Source: DASUPK01 sp963804595 (GTDB taxonomy: Bacteria > Actinomycetota > Thermoleophilia > Solirubrobacterales > 70-9). From it: 64,000 nucleotides of DNA. A program made the position numbers and the translations under genes. Location of the stretch: NCBI GenBank assembly GCA_963804595.1, contig CAWDQZ010000004.1:164732-228731 (forward strand). Direction: 5' to 3'. The notes under the pieces were generated by a model. That model ran no database searches. It saw only the letters and a list, made by a program, of their open reading frames with translations, and had not been told where the DNA came from. Shown piece by piece: positions 33,601-42,318 of this stretch (the first letter of the stretch is position 1; each line of letters begins with the position of its first letter).

Positions 33601-33945
33601 CTGCGGGCGCTGCGCGAGGAGCTCGAGGACCGCTTCGGGCCACTGCCCGGGTCGGTCGTGAACCTGCTCGATCTGCAGCGCGTGCGCATCACGTTCGGCG
33701 ACGCGGGCGTGCGGACGGTGGAGTTCCGCGCCGGGCGTCTGCGGATCAACCCGGTCGAGCTCGATTCGGGCCAGGTGGAGACTCTCAACGATCGGGTCGA
33801 GGACGCGATCTACCAATGGCGCGAGCGCACCATCGCCCTGCCCGTGCCCGATGACCCGACCGCCCGCCTGGGGGCCCTGATCGCCGTCGCGGATGGCATC
33901 TCGACGGCCACCGCGGCGCCCACTGCAGCCGAGGCCCAGGCTTAA
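30640..33945 (+). CDS. mfd: Transcription-repair coupling factor
   Basis: Removes RNA polymerase stalled at DNA lesions and recruits UvrA. 1101 residues, the usual size. The N-terminal UvrB-like domains 1-2 are followed by the polymerase-interacting CarD-like module near 428 (LRVGDYVVHEDHGVARFSGF). The superfamily-2 translocase has the Walker A ICGDVGYGKTE near 577, the DEEQRFG box, SATPIPRTLQ and the RecG-like motif VI QIRGRVGRSRERAFAYLLYP. The TRCF C-terminal domain completes it. The ATG at 30640 has no clear Shine-Dalgarno and sits 11 nt behind a terminator-like hairpin, which is odd for a housekeeping gene. Confidence 0.98.
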   Translation: MSLRALLEIANEDERLRALRSALGASGGTVDAYVSASMRPYVLAALIGGDGDTSAGPALIVAADDRAARDLARDLKAFLAPRPVHLYPSRGTTFESHLDPPPHLAGLRIAAMNALADPRAVVVASAIALAEKVPDPSLRPETLALHRGESVDLDDVTLLLADAGYERIDQVEERGQFAVRGGILDVYPATEEQAIRVELFGDEIESMRRFSVFTQRSLGEAERVELAPAAELSAENRDDVDPDHFLAALDLVPSEALVAIAAAEEIPGALHDFWEDVTAVADEEAVRPFYVDVAEALQSRARLSLGADSGQEHSFRAQRAEFPSRTLAEAEGELEKLIRSGYRTVVAFDGRGEAERTRYNLSRLDVPFLGERVPEEPSVFFAEARLREGFISPELQLAVIPQRRLVHRRRSAPAVSARARLAAAIELRVGDYVVHEDHGVARFSGFDTKTLAGVTRDYLELEYRGGDRVFAPTDQLARISRYIGAEGDEPALSPLGGKRWQNMKSRARRAAQAMAGDLINLYAERQVRKGHAFAPDGELQMTFEAAFPYRETADQMDAIDAVKADMESERPMDRLICGDVGYGKTEIALRAAHKAAVDGKQVMMLVPTTILAQQHFGTFRERFADTALNVEMVSRLRKPAEVKEVLKRFGEGRVDILIGTHRLLSRDVRGRDLGLMIVDEEQRFGVKQKELLRQLKLKVDVLSLSATPIPRTLQMSLAGLRDISVIETPPEGRRPVRTHVGPYDEDLVRRAILREKERGGQAFFLHNRIDTLHETAERLRALCPGVRFAEAHGQMDELQLEATMLAFVRGEHDVLVATTIIESGLDIPTANTLLVERADQLGLAQAYQIRGRVGRSRERAFAYLLYPSAESLTQDAAARLATLSDNTELGSGFRVAMRDLEIRGAGNLLGDEQSGHVAAVGFELYCQMLEDAAEALRTGATELPEEPREPVRIEVDVDAYVPSEYIPFEAAKIDVHRRVAAAREPGELRALREELEDRFGPLPGSVVNLLDLQRVRITFGDAGVRTVEFRAGRLRINPVELDSGQVETLNDRVEDAIYQWRERTIALPVPDDPTARLGALIAVADGISTATAAPTAAEAQA

Positions 33946-33983
33946 GCACTCCCTTAGAGGTTCATGGCTATGCTGCCGCCTCT

Positions 33984-35354
33984 GTGAGCCGGGGATTCTT
34001 CTCCAAGCGGAACATGGCGATCCTGTTCGGGGCGACGCTCGTCCTGGTGGTGGCGATCACGGCCGTCGCGATCGGCGTCGGCCACCCGAGTGTTGGCTCG
34101 GATGACGTCGCGGTGATCGATGACGACGCGGTCGACGTGCCGGGCCTCTTCGACGCCGGCGTGATGAGCAAGACGAACTTCAACAGGTTCCTGCTGCAGA
34201 CCGCCAAGCAGAACAACCTGCAGCAGCTACCGCAGCCGAGTGACCCGCAGTACAAGCAGCTCAAGGACCAGGCGGTGCAGAGCGCGCTCCAGATCGGCTG
34301 GATCGTGGGTGAGGCAAACAGGGAGGGCCTCAACTTCACGGACACGCAGGTCCAGCAGTCGCTTCAGCAGATCAAGTCCCAGTTCAAGACCCAGCAGGAG
34401 TACGAGCAGGCGCGAAACCAGGCCGGCCTGACCGAGGCCGACGTCCTCCAGCGGGCCAGGCTCCAGCTGATCCAGACCAAGATCCAGGACAACATCTCTA
34501 ACGGCGTCGGGTCGGTCTCCGACAGCGACGCCCGGGACTACTACGACGCCAACAAGCAGCAGTTCACGATCCCCGCGAAGCGGACGATCCGGATCATCCA
34601 GAACAAGGACGCGAACCAGGTGAACCAGGCGCTGCAGGCGCTCCAGGCCGACTCATCGCCCGCCAACTGGAAGAAGGTCGCCGCGCAGTACTCGACCGAC
34701 CCGACCTCCAAGGACAAGGGGGGCCTGCGGACCGACGTGGTGCCCGGCAGTTTCCAGCAGCCCCTCGACGACGAGATCTTCAACGCGCCCACCGGCCAGA
34801 TCCAGGGCCCGGTCACGACCCCGACCGCCACGTTCATCTTCGAGGTGGAGTCGGCGACCCCAGAGCACGTTCAGGGCTTCGACGACACGGTCAGCAGCGC
34901 CCAGGGCGGCGCGCCCTCGAAGGTCGGTGACCAGATCAAGACCCAGCTCAAAAGCCAGCAGCAGCAGGAGGCGCTCACGGCCTTCGGGACCCAGTTCCGC
35001 GACTACTGGACGAACCTGACCCAGTGCGCCAGCGACTACGTGGTGTCCGGCTGCGACAACTTCAACGGTGGCGGGCCGACCTGTGATCCGAGCAAGGTGG
35101 CCCAGCAGCCCGGGGGCCAGGGCACCGGCTGCCCGGCCCCGGTCTTCGCCAGCTGCCAGGAGGGGTCGGCGGCCACCGGCGGCCAGCCGGGCCAGCTGCA
35201 GTGCACTGGATCGGGCCCGACCCCGGGGGCCCCGGGATCCTTCAAGCCATTCCTTCCGGTGGTCGGAGGCGCGCCGCAGGGCCCACATCCGGCCGGTGAG
35301 GGCACGTCGGCCGCGCCTGGCGGCATCTCGCTTCCGGGCCTGACGGGCGGATAG
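33984..35354 (+). CDS. Membrane-anchored parvulin/SurA-like peptidyl-prolyl isomerase or chaperone
   Basis: Likely assists folding of exported proteins. 456 residues: an N-terminal membrane helix (MAILFGATLVLVVAITAVAIG), a SurA-N-like helical region rich in Gln (QQSLQQIKSQFKTQQEYEQAR) and a parvulin-type domain at about 195-285 (RTIRIIQNKDANQVNQALQ and AAQYSTDPTSKDKGGLRTDVV). The family's strand-turn-strand GG ... F motif is present. The C-terminal 100 residues are Gly/Pro-rich with Cys pairs (CDPSKVAQQPGGQGTGC), probably disordered. The GTG at 33984 is chosen (MSRGFFSKRN). It lies between mfd and mazG. Confidence 0.82.
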   Translation: MSRGFFSKRNMAILFGATLVLVVAITAVAIGVGHPSVGSDDVAVIDDDAVDVPGLFDAGVMSKTNFNRFLLQTAKQNNLQQLPQPSDPQYKQLKDQAVQSALQIGWIVGEANREGLNFTDTQVQQSLQQIKSQFKTQQEYEQARNQAGLTEADVLQRARLQLIQTKIQDNISNGVGSVSDSDARDYYDANKQQFTIPAKRTIRIIQNKDANQVNQALQALQADSSPANWKKVAAQYSTDPTSKDKGGLRTDVVPGSFQQPLDDEIFNAPTGQIQGPVTTPTATFIFEVESATPEHVQGFDDTVSSAQGGAPSKVGDQIKTQLKSQQQQEALTAFGTQFRDYWTNLTQCASDYVVSGCDNFNGGGPTCDPSKVAQQPGGQGTGCPAPVFASCQEGSAATGGQPGQLQCTGSGPTPGAPGSFKPFLPVVGGAPQGPHPAGEGTSAAPGGISLPGLTGG

Positions 35355-35395
35355 CCGAGCAGGGCTACCTCGAGTCGCTCCGGCACCTCGATGAG

Positions 35396-36001
35396 GTGAC
35401 CCGGCGGCTGCGCCGGGAGTGCCCCTGGGACCGCGAGCAGGATGCGCGGTCGATCGTGCCTCACACCGTCGAGGAGGCCTACGAGCTCGCCGACGCCGCT
35501 GATCGCGACGACGCGCAGGCGATGGTCGATGAGCTCGGCGACGTCCTCTTCCAGGTGCTCTTCCTGTCGCTGCTGCTCGAGGAGCGCGGCGAGGGGGACC
35601 TGGCCGCGGTGGCCGAGTCCTGCGCCGCCAAGCTGATCAGGCGCCATCCCCACGTCTACGGCGACCGCGAGCTGGAGTCCGCCGGCCAGGTCCTCGCCCA
35701 GTGGGAGGAGATCAAGCGCGACGTGGAGGGGACCGGTGAGCGCGAGCCGCTCGAGGGCCTGCCCCAGAACCTGCCGTCGCTGCTGTACGCGCGCAAGGTG
35801 CTGCGCCGGATCGATCCCGAGGGAGATGCGGACGAGCGAAAGCCCGGCGGCCCGGCCTCGGATCCCGAGGAGCGCGACGAGGCCGAGCGCCTCGTCGGCG
35901 AGCTGCTCCTCGAGGCCGTCAGGGCCTCCAGACGGCTCGGAGTCGATCCCGAGCTCGCCCTCCGCCAGGCGACGCAGCGCCTGGTCAGCGCCGGGCGATA
36001 G
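35396..36001 (+). CDS. mazG: MazG-type nucleoside triphosphate pyrophosphohydrolase
   Basis: Hydrolyses NTPs to NMP and PPi, thought to clear aberrant nucleotides. The signature CPWDREQDARSIVPHTVEEAYELADA (metal-binding E-E-x-x-E) and the second helix DELGDVLFQVLFLSLLLEERG are intact, as is KLIRRHPHVYGD. The protein is 201 residues, against about 263 in E. coli, with a shortened linker but the final GELLLEAVRASRRLGVDPE helix kept. The GTG at 35396 falls inside the first conserved helix (LRHLDEV then TRRLRR), and no ATG, GTG or TTG is in frame upstream before a stop, so the true N-terminus is uncertain. Co-directional with eno 12 nt downstream. Confidence 0.93.
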   Translation: MTRRLRRECPWDREQDARSIVPHTVEEAYELADAADRDDAQAMVDELGDVLFQVLFLSLLLEERGEGDLAAVAESCAAKLIRRHPHVYGDRELESAGQVLAQWEEIKRDVEGTGEREPLEGLPQNLPSLLYARKVLRRIDPEGDADERKPGGPASDPEERDEAERLVGELLLEAVRASRRLGVDPELALRQATQRLVSAGR

Positions 36002-36013
36002 CTTCCCGGCCCC

Positions 36014-37318
36014 ATGGCGACCATCGACAGCGTTCACGGACGGCAGGTGCTCGACTCGCGGGGCAACCCGGCGGTCGAGGTCGAGGTCGTCCTCGACTCG
36101 GGGGCCCGCGGCCTGGCGATCGTTCCCTCGGGCGCCTCGACGGGCGAGTTCGAGGCCGTCGAGCTGCGAGACGGAGGCGATCTGTGGGGCGGCAAAGGCG
36201 TCTCCAAGGCGGTCGCCAACGTGAACACGGAGATCGCCGACGCCATCAGCGGGGCGCGCGCCGCTGAGCAATCGGCGCTCGACCGGACGATGATCGAGCT
36301 CGACGGGACGCCCAGCAAGGGCCGGTTGGGCGCCAACGCGATCCTCGGCGTGTCGCTCGCCATCGCGAGGGCCGCGGCGGCCGATGTCGGCCAGCCGCTC
36401 TACGACTACTTCGCGGAGCTCTACGCGGCGACGGGTGCCAGGGACGCCGGTCCGGCTGAGGTCCTCCCGGTCCCGATGATGAACGTGCTCAACGGGGGCG
36501 TTCACGCCGACAACGCCATCGACTTCCAGGAGTTCATGGTCGTTCCCGCCGGCGCGCCGACCTTCGCGGATTGTCTCCGGGTCGGGACCGAGGTCTACCA
36601 CGCGCTGAAGAGGACGCTGGGGGCGAAGGGCCTGTCCACGGCGCTCGGCGACGAGGGCGGGTTCGCCCCGGATCTGGACTCCAACCAGGCCGCCCTCGAC
36701 TTCCTGATCGCCGGCATCGAGGAGGCCGGCTACGCGCCCGGCGACGATGTGGTGATCGCGCTGGATCCGGCCACCAGCGAGCTCTACGAGGACGGCAACT
36801 ACGTGCTCGAGCACGAGGACCGCACGCTGACCTCGGAGGAGATGGCTGACTACTGGCACGACGTCCGCGCCCGCTTCCACGTCGTCTCGATCGAGGACGG
36901 GATGGACGAGGAGGACTGGGACGGCTGGAGGGCGCTGACCGAGCGGATCGGGGACCTCTGCCAGCTGGTCGGCGACGACCTCTTCGTCACGAATCCGGAG
37001 CGGCTCCGGCGCGGGATCGAGCTGGGTGTCGCGAACTCGATCCTGATCAAGGTCAACCAGATCGGCACGCTCACCGAGACGCTCGAGGCGATCCAGATCG
37101 CGCGCGACGCCGGCTACACCACGGTGATCTCACATCGCTCCGGCGAGACCGAGGACACGACGATCGCCGATCTGGCGGTGGGCACGGGGGCCGGGCAGAT
37201 CAAGACGGGCGCGCCGGCTCGGTCGGATCGCGTCGCCAAGTACAACCGCCTGCTGCGGATTGAGGAACAGCTCGGCGACCGCGCCAGGTTCCCCGGCGCC
37301 TCCGCGTTCGCGCGCTAG
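36014..37318 (+). CDS. eno: Enolase
   Basis: Interconverts 2-phosphoglycerate and phosphoenolpyruvate. All hallmarks are present: PSGASTGEFEAVELRDG near residue 38, the loop-2 region GGVHADNAIDFQEFMVVP, GDEGGFAPDLDSN, the catalytic Lys in ILIKVNQIGTLTETLEAI, and SHRSGETEDTTIADLAV with KTGAPARSDRVAKYN at the end. 434 residues is normal; a short insertion YAATGARDAGPAEV follows YDYFAEL. It is followed by a DivIC-like gene, a common actinobacterial order. ATG at 36014. Confidence 0.98.
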   Translation: MATIDSVHGRQVLDSRGNPAVEVEVVLDSGARGLAIVPSGASTGEFEAVELRDGGDLWGGKGVSKAVANVNTEIADAISGARAAEQSALDRTMIELDGTPSKGRLGANAILGVSLAIARAAAADVGQPLYDYFAELYAATGARDAGPAEVLPVPMMNVLNGGVHADNAIDFQEFMVVPAGAPTFADCLRVGTEVYHALKRTLGAKGLSTALGDEGGFAPDLDSNQAALDFLIAGIEEAGYAPGDDVVIALDPATSELYEDGNYVLEHEDRTLTSEEMADYWHDVRARFHVVSIEDGMDEEDWDGWRALTERIGDLCQLVGDDLFVTNPERLRRGIELGVANSILIKVNQIGTLTETLEAIQIARDAGYTTVISHRSGETEDTTIADLAVGTGAGQIKTGAPARSDRVAKYNRLLRIEEQLGDRARFPGASAFAR

Positions 37319-37374
37319 ACCTGCCCAACCACCTGGACGCGAGGAAACGGCGTCCGGACGCCGAATCACGAGGC

Positions 37375-37695
37375 ATGGCGGCACGGCGACGCGTGCGCAG
37401 AAAAACCGGCCCGAGCCGGATCCGCTGGGACAAGCTCGGCCGGATCGTGCTCGTCCTGGTCCTCTTCCTCGTGCTCGTCTCCTATCTGAATCCGCTCGTC
37501 AACCTGTTGCAGGCGTGGCAGGGCTCGAAGTCGAGCGACGCGCAGCTCGCCCAGCTCAAACAGGAGAAGGTGCAGCTCAGGGAGCAGCTGCGGGACGTCT
37601 CGAGCCCCGCGGCCCTCGAGCGCGAGGCCCGTCGCCTGGGCATGGTCAAGCCCGGCGAGCACGCCTACATCGTGCACGGGCTCGACAACGACTGA
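37375..37695 (+). CDS. FtsB/DivIC-like septum formation protein
   Basis: 106 residues with the layout of the FtsB/FtsL/DivIC cell-division proteins: a basic cytoplasmic N-terminus (MAARRRVRRKTGPSRIRWDK), one membrane helix (GRIVLVLVLFLVLVSYLNPL), a coiled coil (SDAQLAQLKQEKVQLREQLRDV) and a short C-terminal LEREARRLGMVKPGEHAYIV characteristic of the family. It would act in the divisome, bridging FtsQ and the septal synthase. The position after eno matches other actinobacteria. Confidence 0.88.
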   Translation: MAARRRVRRKTGPSRIRWDKLGRIVLVLVLFLVLVSYLNPLVNLLQAWQGSKSSDAQLAQLKQEKVQLREQLRDVSSPAALEREARRLGMVKPGEHAYIVHGLDND

Positions 37696-37798
37696 CCGCC
37701 TGAGCGGCCCCTGTTGCGCCTGCGCTTAGGTCCGCGGATATGATTCCGCGCCCGCGCGCGCGGCATGTGGCTGTGCGCGTTTTGCGTGATTTGAGCCG

Positions 37799-40057
37799 AT
37801 GAGTACAAGCCAGTACCTGCTCGGCGCGGCGGAGCTGGCGGTGATCGCTACCGCTCTCGGCCTAGGCGCCTACCACCTGCGAGCCCTGCTCGTACCAGCC
37901 TGGACGGGGGCTCTCGCCCGCCTTGCCGAGGTCGTGCTCGGCCTCTCCATGCTGATCCTCGTCTCCGAGGTGATCGGTGCGCTCGGGCTCTTCAAGCAGC
38001 TGCCGCTTGTGCTCGGCTCGGTACTCGTCGGGCTGGCGGCCACCTTCTACGCACGACGTCGCGGCCTGCCCGAAGCGCCGCGGACGACCGAGGTCCGCTC
38101 GAGCCCGATCATGATCGGGATCGGGATCGCGGCCGCTGTGCTGGTGGTGATCCACTGGGCCCACCCGACGGGCCAGGCCCTCGACCAGGGGATGTACTAC
38201 CAGGACACCACCTGGTACCACATGTCCTTCTCGGCCCGGTTCGATCAGACCGGGCACATCGGGCCGCTCCACTTCACCGATCCCCTCAAGCTCGCGGTCT
38301 GGTTCTACCCGCAGAACTCGGAGCTGCTGCACGGCGTCGGGATCGTCACGCTCGACTCGGACTTCCTCTCGCCGCTGATCAACCTGATGTGGTGCGCGCT
38401 CTGCCTGCTGGCGGCCTGGTGCGTGGGGAGGCCCTACGGAATCGGGGGCGTCACCGTCCTCGGCGCCGCCGTCGTCCTCGACTCGGACATGATGGTCGGC
38501 TCGCAGGCCGGCCAGGCCCCGAACGACGTCATGGGCCTGTTCTTCCTGATGGCGGCGCTCGCGTTCCTGGTGGATGGGGCAGCGAGCGCTCACGCGGTCC
38601 GGGAGGCGGCGCGAAACCGGGCCAATGGCGGTGCGACCGCAACCGCGCCGCCGCCCCCGGCTCCCGAGGAGACAGGGGAGATGGGAGTGGTGGAGGACGT
38701 CCCGGTCGCGGGAGATCCCCGCGCGCTCGCCACGGTCGGCGCGGGGCCGCTGTTCATGGCCGGCTTGGCCGCCGGCATGGGGATCGGCACGAAGATCACC
38801 CTGCTGGCGACGATCGCGGCCTTCACGATCGGCGTCGCCATCCTCGGCGGGCGCCGGCACTGGCTGCGCGCGCTCGGCATCTGGCTCGGGGGAGTCGTGA
38901 TCACCTGCGGCTTCTGGTACGGGCGCAACTTCGTCTACGCCCTCAACCCCTTTCCGCAGATCCAGAAGCTCGGCCCGATCGACCTCCCCGGGCCGGACCA
39001 GGTCAACCTCTACCCGCGCCCACCGCACAAGCTGGCCGAGTACTACAACGACCCGCTCGTCTGGACCCACAAGCTGACGCCGGTTCTGCACGAGCGTCTC
39101 GGGCCCCTCTGGCCGGTGATCCTGCTCGTCGTGGTCGTCGCGCTGGTCTGGGCCTTCATCAAGGGGGGCAGCGCGCTGATGCGGATCCTCGCGGCCACCG
39201 GCATGGTGGCGGGCATCGCCTACATCTTCACGCCGCTCACGGCCTCCGGCCAGCCCTACGACGGCAGCGGGTTCGACGCCAACCTGCGGTACGTCTCGCC
39301 GGTCCTCATGGTGGGCTTCCTGCTGCTGCCGCTGATCCCCTGGATCCGTCACGGCAGGCGGCCCTGGTTCCTGATCGGCCTGTTCACGATCCTGTTGGTT
39401 CAGGGGACGGTGACGCAGTCCAGCTGGGAGTTCAAGCATCACCTGGCGTCGGTCGGCCTCGCGTTCCTGATCGTCGGGGTGCCGGCTCTGCTGGTGTGGG
39501 GATTCCGCGCCCGGCTCAATCCGGTGCTGCTGGTGTCCTTCGGCCTGGTGATGGCGATCGCAGCCGTCGCGCTCGGCCGGGTGCGCGAGGACTACTACCT
39601 CGACCACCGCTACGTGACGGCGGTGCGTCCGCCCCTCGGCGGCGGCTTCCGGGCCTCGCCCGAGTGGCAGCCGCTCCAGGACTGGGGGAGGGAGGCGAGC
39701 CACGAGCGGATCGGCGTCTTCGGCCGCGCCTCCGCCTTCGGTCAGTACTTCTTCTACGGGAACGACCTCACCAACCACGTCCAATACCTTGGGGATGAGG
39801 GCAACCACGGGACGTTCCGGCCGATCTACAACTGCGCGCTCTGGCGGCAGACGATCAACCAGGGCCGCTACGACTTCGTGGTCACGACGCCGGCGATCGG
39901 CGTGATCGAGTCGGTTGCGCCGCCCCAGAACCTCTGGACCTCGAGTGACTCGAACGTGCAGACGGTGATCCAGTCGGGGCCGGCGGCGGTCTACAAGATC
40001 AACGGGCGCCTGGATCCCTCGACCTGCGCCGAGCTGGGAGCGGATGCCAACGCATGA
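37799..40057 (+). CDS. Polytopic membrane protein, GT-C-like (paralog 1 of 4)
   Basis: 752 residues with about a dozen membrane helices and a C-terminal soluble part. The conserved core near residues 135-190 (TTWYHMSFSARFDQTGHIGPLHFTDPLKLAVWFYPQNSELLH) holds an acidic/His-rich loop between helices 3 and 4 and resembles the first extracytoplasmic loop of GT-C glycosyltransferases such as PMT- or ArnT-type, though I cannot place it in a named family. The C-terminal region includes RIGVFGRASAFGQYFFYGND and YDFVVTTPAIG. First of four coupled paralogs whose starts overlap the preceding stops. A function in cell-surface glycan assembly is inference only. Confidence 0.7.
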   Translation: MSTSQYLLGAAELAVIATALGLGAYHLRALLVPAWTGALARLAEVVLGLSMLILVSEVIGALGLFKQLPLVLGSVLVGLAATFYARRRGLPEAPRTTEVRSSPIMIGIGIAAAVLVVIHWAHPTGQALDQGMYYQDTTWYHMSFSARFDQTGHIGPLHFTDPLKLAVWFYPQNSELLHGVGIVTLDSDFLSPLINLMWCALCLLAAWCVGRPYGIGGVTVLGAAVVLDSDMMVGSQAGQAPNDVMGLFFLMAALAFLVDGAASAHAVREAARNRANGGATATAPPPPAPEETGEMGVVEDVPVAGDPRALATVGAGPLFMAGLAAGMGIGTKITLLATIAAFTIGVAILGGRRHWLRALGIWLGGVVITCGFWYGRNFVYALNPFPQIQKLGPIDLPGPDQVNLYPRPPHKLAEYYNDPLVWTHKLTPVLHERLGPLWPVILLVVVVALVWAFIKGGSALMRILAATGMVAGIAYIFTPLTASGQPYDGSGFDANLRYVSPVLMVGFLLLPLIPWIRHGRRPWFLIGLFTILLVQGTVTQSSWEFKHHLASVGLAFLIVGVPALLVWGFRARLNPVLLVSFGLVMAIAAVALGRVREDYYLDHRYVTAVRPPLGGGFRASPEWQPLQDWGREASHERIGVFGRASAFGQYFFYGNDLTNHVQYLGDEGNHGTFRPIYNCALWRQTINQGRYDFVVTTPAIGVIESVAPPQNLWTSSDSNVQTVIQSGPAAVYKINGRLDPSTCAELGADANA

Positions 40058-42318
40058 GCTTCGGCGACTACCTGCAGGGCTCGATCGAGCTGTTGATCGT
40101 CGCGGCGGCGATGGCCTACGCGGCGGTCGGGCTGCGCGGGCGGCTGCTGCCCGGATGGTCCGGTGCCTCGGCTCGGCTCGCTGAGTTCGTTCTCGGTCTC
40201 TCCCTGTTGGTGGTCATAGCCGAGCTGGTCGGGGTGGTCGGCCTCTATCGGCCGGGGTGGGTGCTGCTCGCCACGATCGTCGTCGGCGCTGCGGTCGGGA
40301 CCTTGCTGCGTCCTCCGCGCCGCTGGATCGAGCTGCCGACGCCGCCGGTGACGCCGATCGCCATGGCGGTGGCGGTGGCCGCGGCCCTGCTGGTCGCCGC
40401 CCACTGGGCGATGCCGACGCAGACCGGTCTCGACATCGGCATGTACCTGCCGAACACCACCTGGCACAACGCGCCCTTCGCCGCCCGCTTCGTCCAGGAC
40501 CACCAGGTCGGCGCTCTCCACTTCACGGAGGTCCTCAACCTCACCGTCTGGTTCTACCCGCAGAACTCCGAGCTGCTGCACTCGCTCGGGGTCCTCTTCC
40601 TCGGCAACGACTTCCTCTCGCCGCTGATCAACATCGGCTGGATGTCGCTCTGCCTGCTGGCGGCGTGGTGCTTCGCGCGGCCGTACGGCGGCGGGCCGAT
40701 CGCGGTGCTGGCGATCGCGCTCGTGCTGGACGCGAACATGCTGCTCCTCTACCAGCCGGGGGACGCCAAGAACGACACCGCGGGCCTGTTCTTCCTGCTC
40801 GCCTCGGCGGCGCTGCTGGTCAACGCGGACGCCCAGGCGCGGGCCGCCGCCGGCGCGGTGAGGCCGATCGCGGGAGGCGCCACGGAGACGGCGCCCCGCG
40901 GCTTCTACTCGGGCGCCGGGGTGCGGCCGATGCTCCCGAACGGCGCGCTGGTCGTCGCGGGGCTCGCGGCCGGGCTCGCGCTCGGGACCAAGCTCAACCT
41001 GCTGGCCCCGTTCGCACTTCTTACGCTGGGCGTGATCGTGGTCAGTGCCGGGTACCGCTGGCGGGCGACCTGGATCTGGGTGGTCAGCTCCCTCGTCACG
41101 GGCGGCTTCTGGTTCGCCCGGAATCTCGTCAACGCGGGCAACCCGCTGCCCTGGATCGACAAGGGGCCACTGCCGGGACCGGACCAGCTCGACATCAACA
41201 TCCGCCACCCGGCGAACGTCGCGCACTACCTGCTCCCGCCCGACGGCAGCGTCATCCGACATCATTTGATCCCGGGACTGCACGACAGCTTCGGGGATCT
41301 CTGGCCGCTGGTGCTGGTGGCCGTGATCGGTGGTTTCCTGCTGGCGATCTTCCGTGGCCGGACCTCGATGATCCGGATGCTCGGCATCGTGGCGCTGCTC
41401 AGCGGGCTCGCCTACCTGGTCACGCCGCTCACCGCTGCGGGTCCCGAGGGCGACCCGACGGCCTTCACCACCAACCTGCGCTACGCGTCGCCGGCGATCG
41501 GACTGGGGGCGATGCTGCTAGGCGTCGACTCCGGGTTGGTCAAGCCCCGGGTGCAGCCATGGCTGCTCGGTGCACTGGTCGTCCTCCTGCTGGTCCAGGC
41601 GGTGCCGGTCTGGGATCTGCACGGCCACCTCTGGACGCGCCACTTCCTGCTCGGCGCGATCGGGCTCGCCTTCTTCCTCGTCCTCGTCCCGGTCGGCCTC
41701 GCCCTCGCCGGGCAGCGGGGGATGCCGCCGGCGATGCTCGCCGGAGGGGCGGCGATCGCGCTGGCAGCCGTGGTGGTGATCGGCTGGCCGAACTCGGACA
41801 ACTACGTCAAGGACCGCTACCAGGCCTCCACCGCGCCGAGGGACTTCCCGGCCGGCATGAAGGCCGCCCTCGCCTGGTTCAACCGCGCCGACCCGCACGA
41901 CTCCCGGATCGCCATAGTCGGCGGCCGTCCCGGCTTCAAGCAGTACATCTTCTACGGCGACGACCTCTCCAACCGCGTCCAGTACGTCGCCAGGCACGGC
42001 CCGCACGGCGCCTACCTGCCGATCGCGAGCGAGGGGGCGCAGAGAAACCAGGATCCACGCGCGCCGCAGGAGTGTCGTGAGTGGATCACCGCCCTCAATG
42101 ACGGCGGCTACCGCTACGCGGTGATCGGTCCCGACCAGCGCGTCCAATCGATCCCGCCGATCGAGGCGGTCTGGACGGAGCTCGCCGGGGGCAGGCGGCT
42201 CGAGGACACAGACGACATCTCGGTCTTCGAGATCGGCGGGCCGCTCGACGCGAGTGCCTGCTCCACGGCACGGGTGCGCCCACCCGGGGCGATCAACCCG
42301 CAGCCGGCGCATCAGTGA
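40054..42318 (+). CDS. Polytopic membrane protein, GT-C-like (paralog 2 of 4)
   Basis: 754 residues. The ATG overlaps the stop of paralog 1 by 4 nt. It shares the same core: TTWHNAPFAARFVQDHQVGALHFTEVLNLTVWFYPQNSELLH, then NDFLSPLINIGWMSLCLLAAWCFARPYG, and the C-terminal RIAIVGGRPGFKQYIFYGDDLSNRVQYV. The position of the second acidic residue in the first loop (TEVLNL against TDPLKL) varies. Helix count and topology appear the same. The pattern suggests recent amplification of one ancestral gene; the four may act on different acceptors or in a complex. Confidence 0.7.
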   Translation: MSFGDYLQGSIELLIVAAAMAYAAVGLRGRLLPGWSGASARLAEFVLGLSLLVVIAELVGVVGLYRPGWVLLATIVVGAAVGTLLRPPRRWIELPTPPVTPIAMAVAVAAALLVAAHWAMPTQTGLDIGMYLPNTTWHNAPFAARFVQDHQVGALHFTEVLNLTVWFYPQNSELLHSLGVLFLGNDFLSPLINIGWMSLCLLAAWCFARPYGGGPIAVLAIALVLDANMLLLYQPGDAKNDTAGLFFLLASAALLVNADAQARAAAGAVRPIAGGATETAPRGFYSGAGVRPMLPNGALVVAGLAAGLALGTKLNLLAPFALLTLGVIVVSAGYRWRATWIWVVSSLVTGGFWFARNLVNAGNPLPWIDKGPLPGPDQLDINIRHPANVAHYLLPPDGSVIRHHLIPGLHDSFGDLWPLVLVAVIGGFLLAIFRGRTSMIRMLGIVALLSGLAYLVTPLTAAGPEGDPTAFTTNLRYASPAIGLGAMLLGVDSGLVKPRVQPWLLGALVVLLLVQAVPVWDLHGHLWTRHFLLGAIGLAFFLVLVPVGLALAGQRGMPPAMLAGGAAIALAAVVVIGWPNSDNYVKDRYQASTAPRDFPAGMKAALAWFNRADPHDSRIAIVGGRPGFKQYIFYGDDLSNRVQYVARHGPHGAYLPIASEGAQRNQDPRAPQECREWITALNDGGYRYAVIGPDQRVQSIPPIEAVWTELAGGRRLEDTDDISVFEIGGPLDASACSTARVRPPGAINPQPAHQ

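Noticed and set aside
35036..36880. 614-codon minus-strand reading opposite mazG and eno
   Set aside because: Overlaps two certain genes; low-complexity shadow.
37862..39808. 648-codon minus-strand reading opposite membrane paralog 1
   Set aside because: Charged shadow of a hydrophobic gene; no domain.
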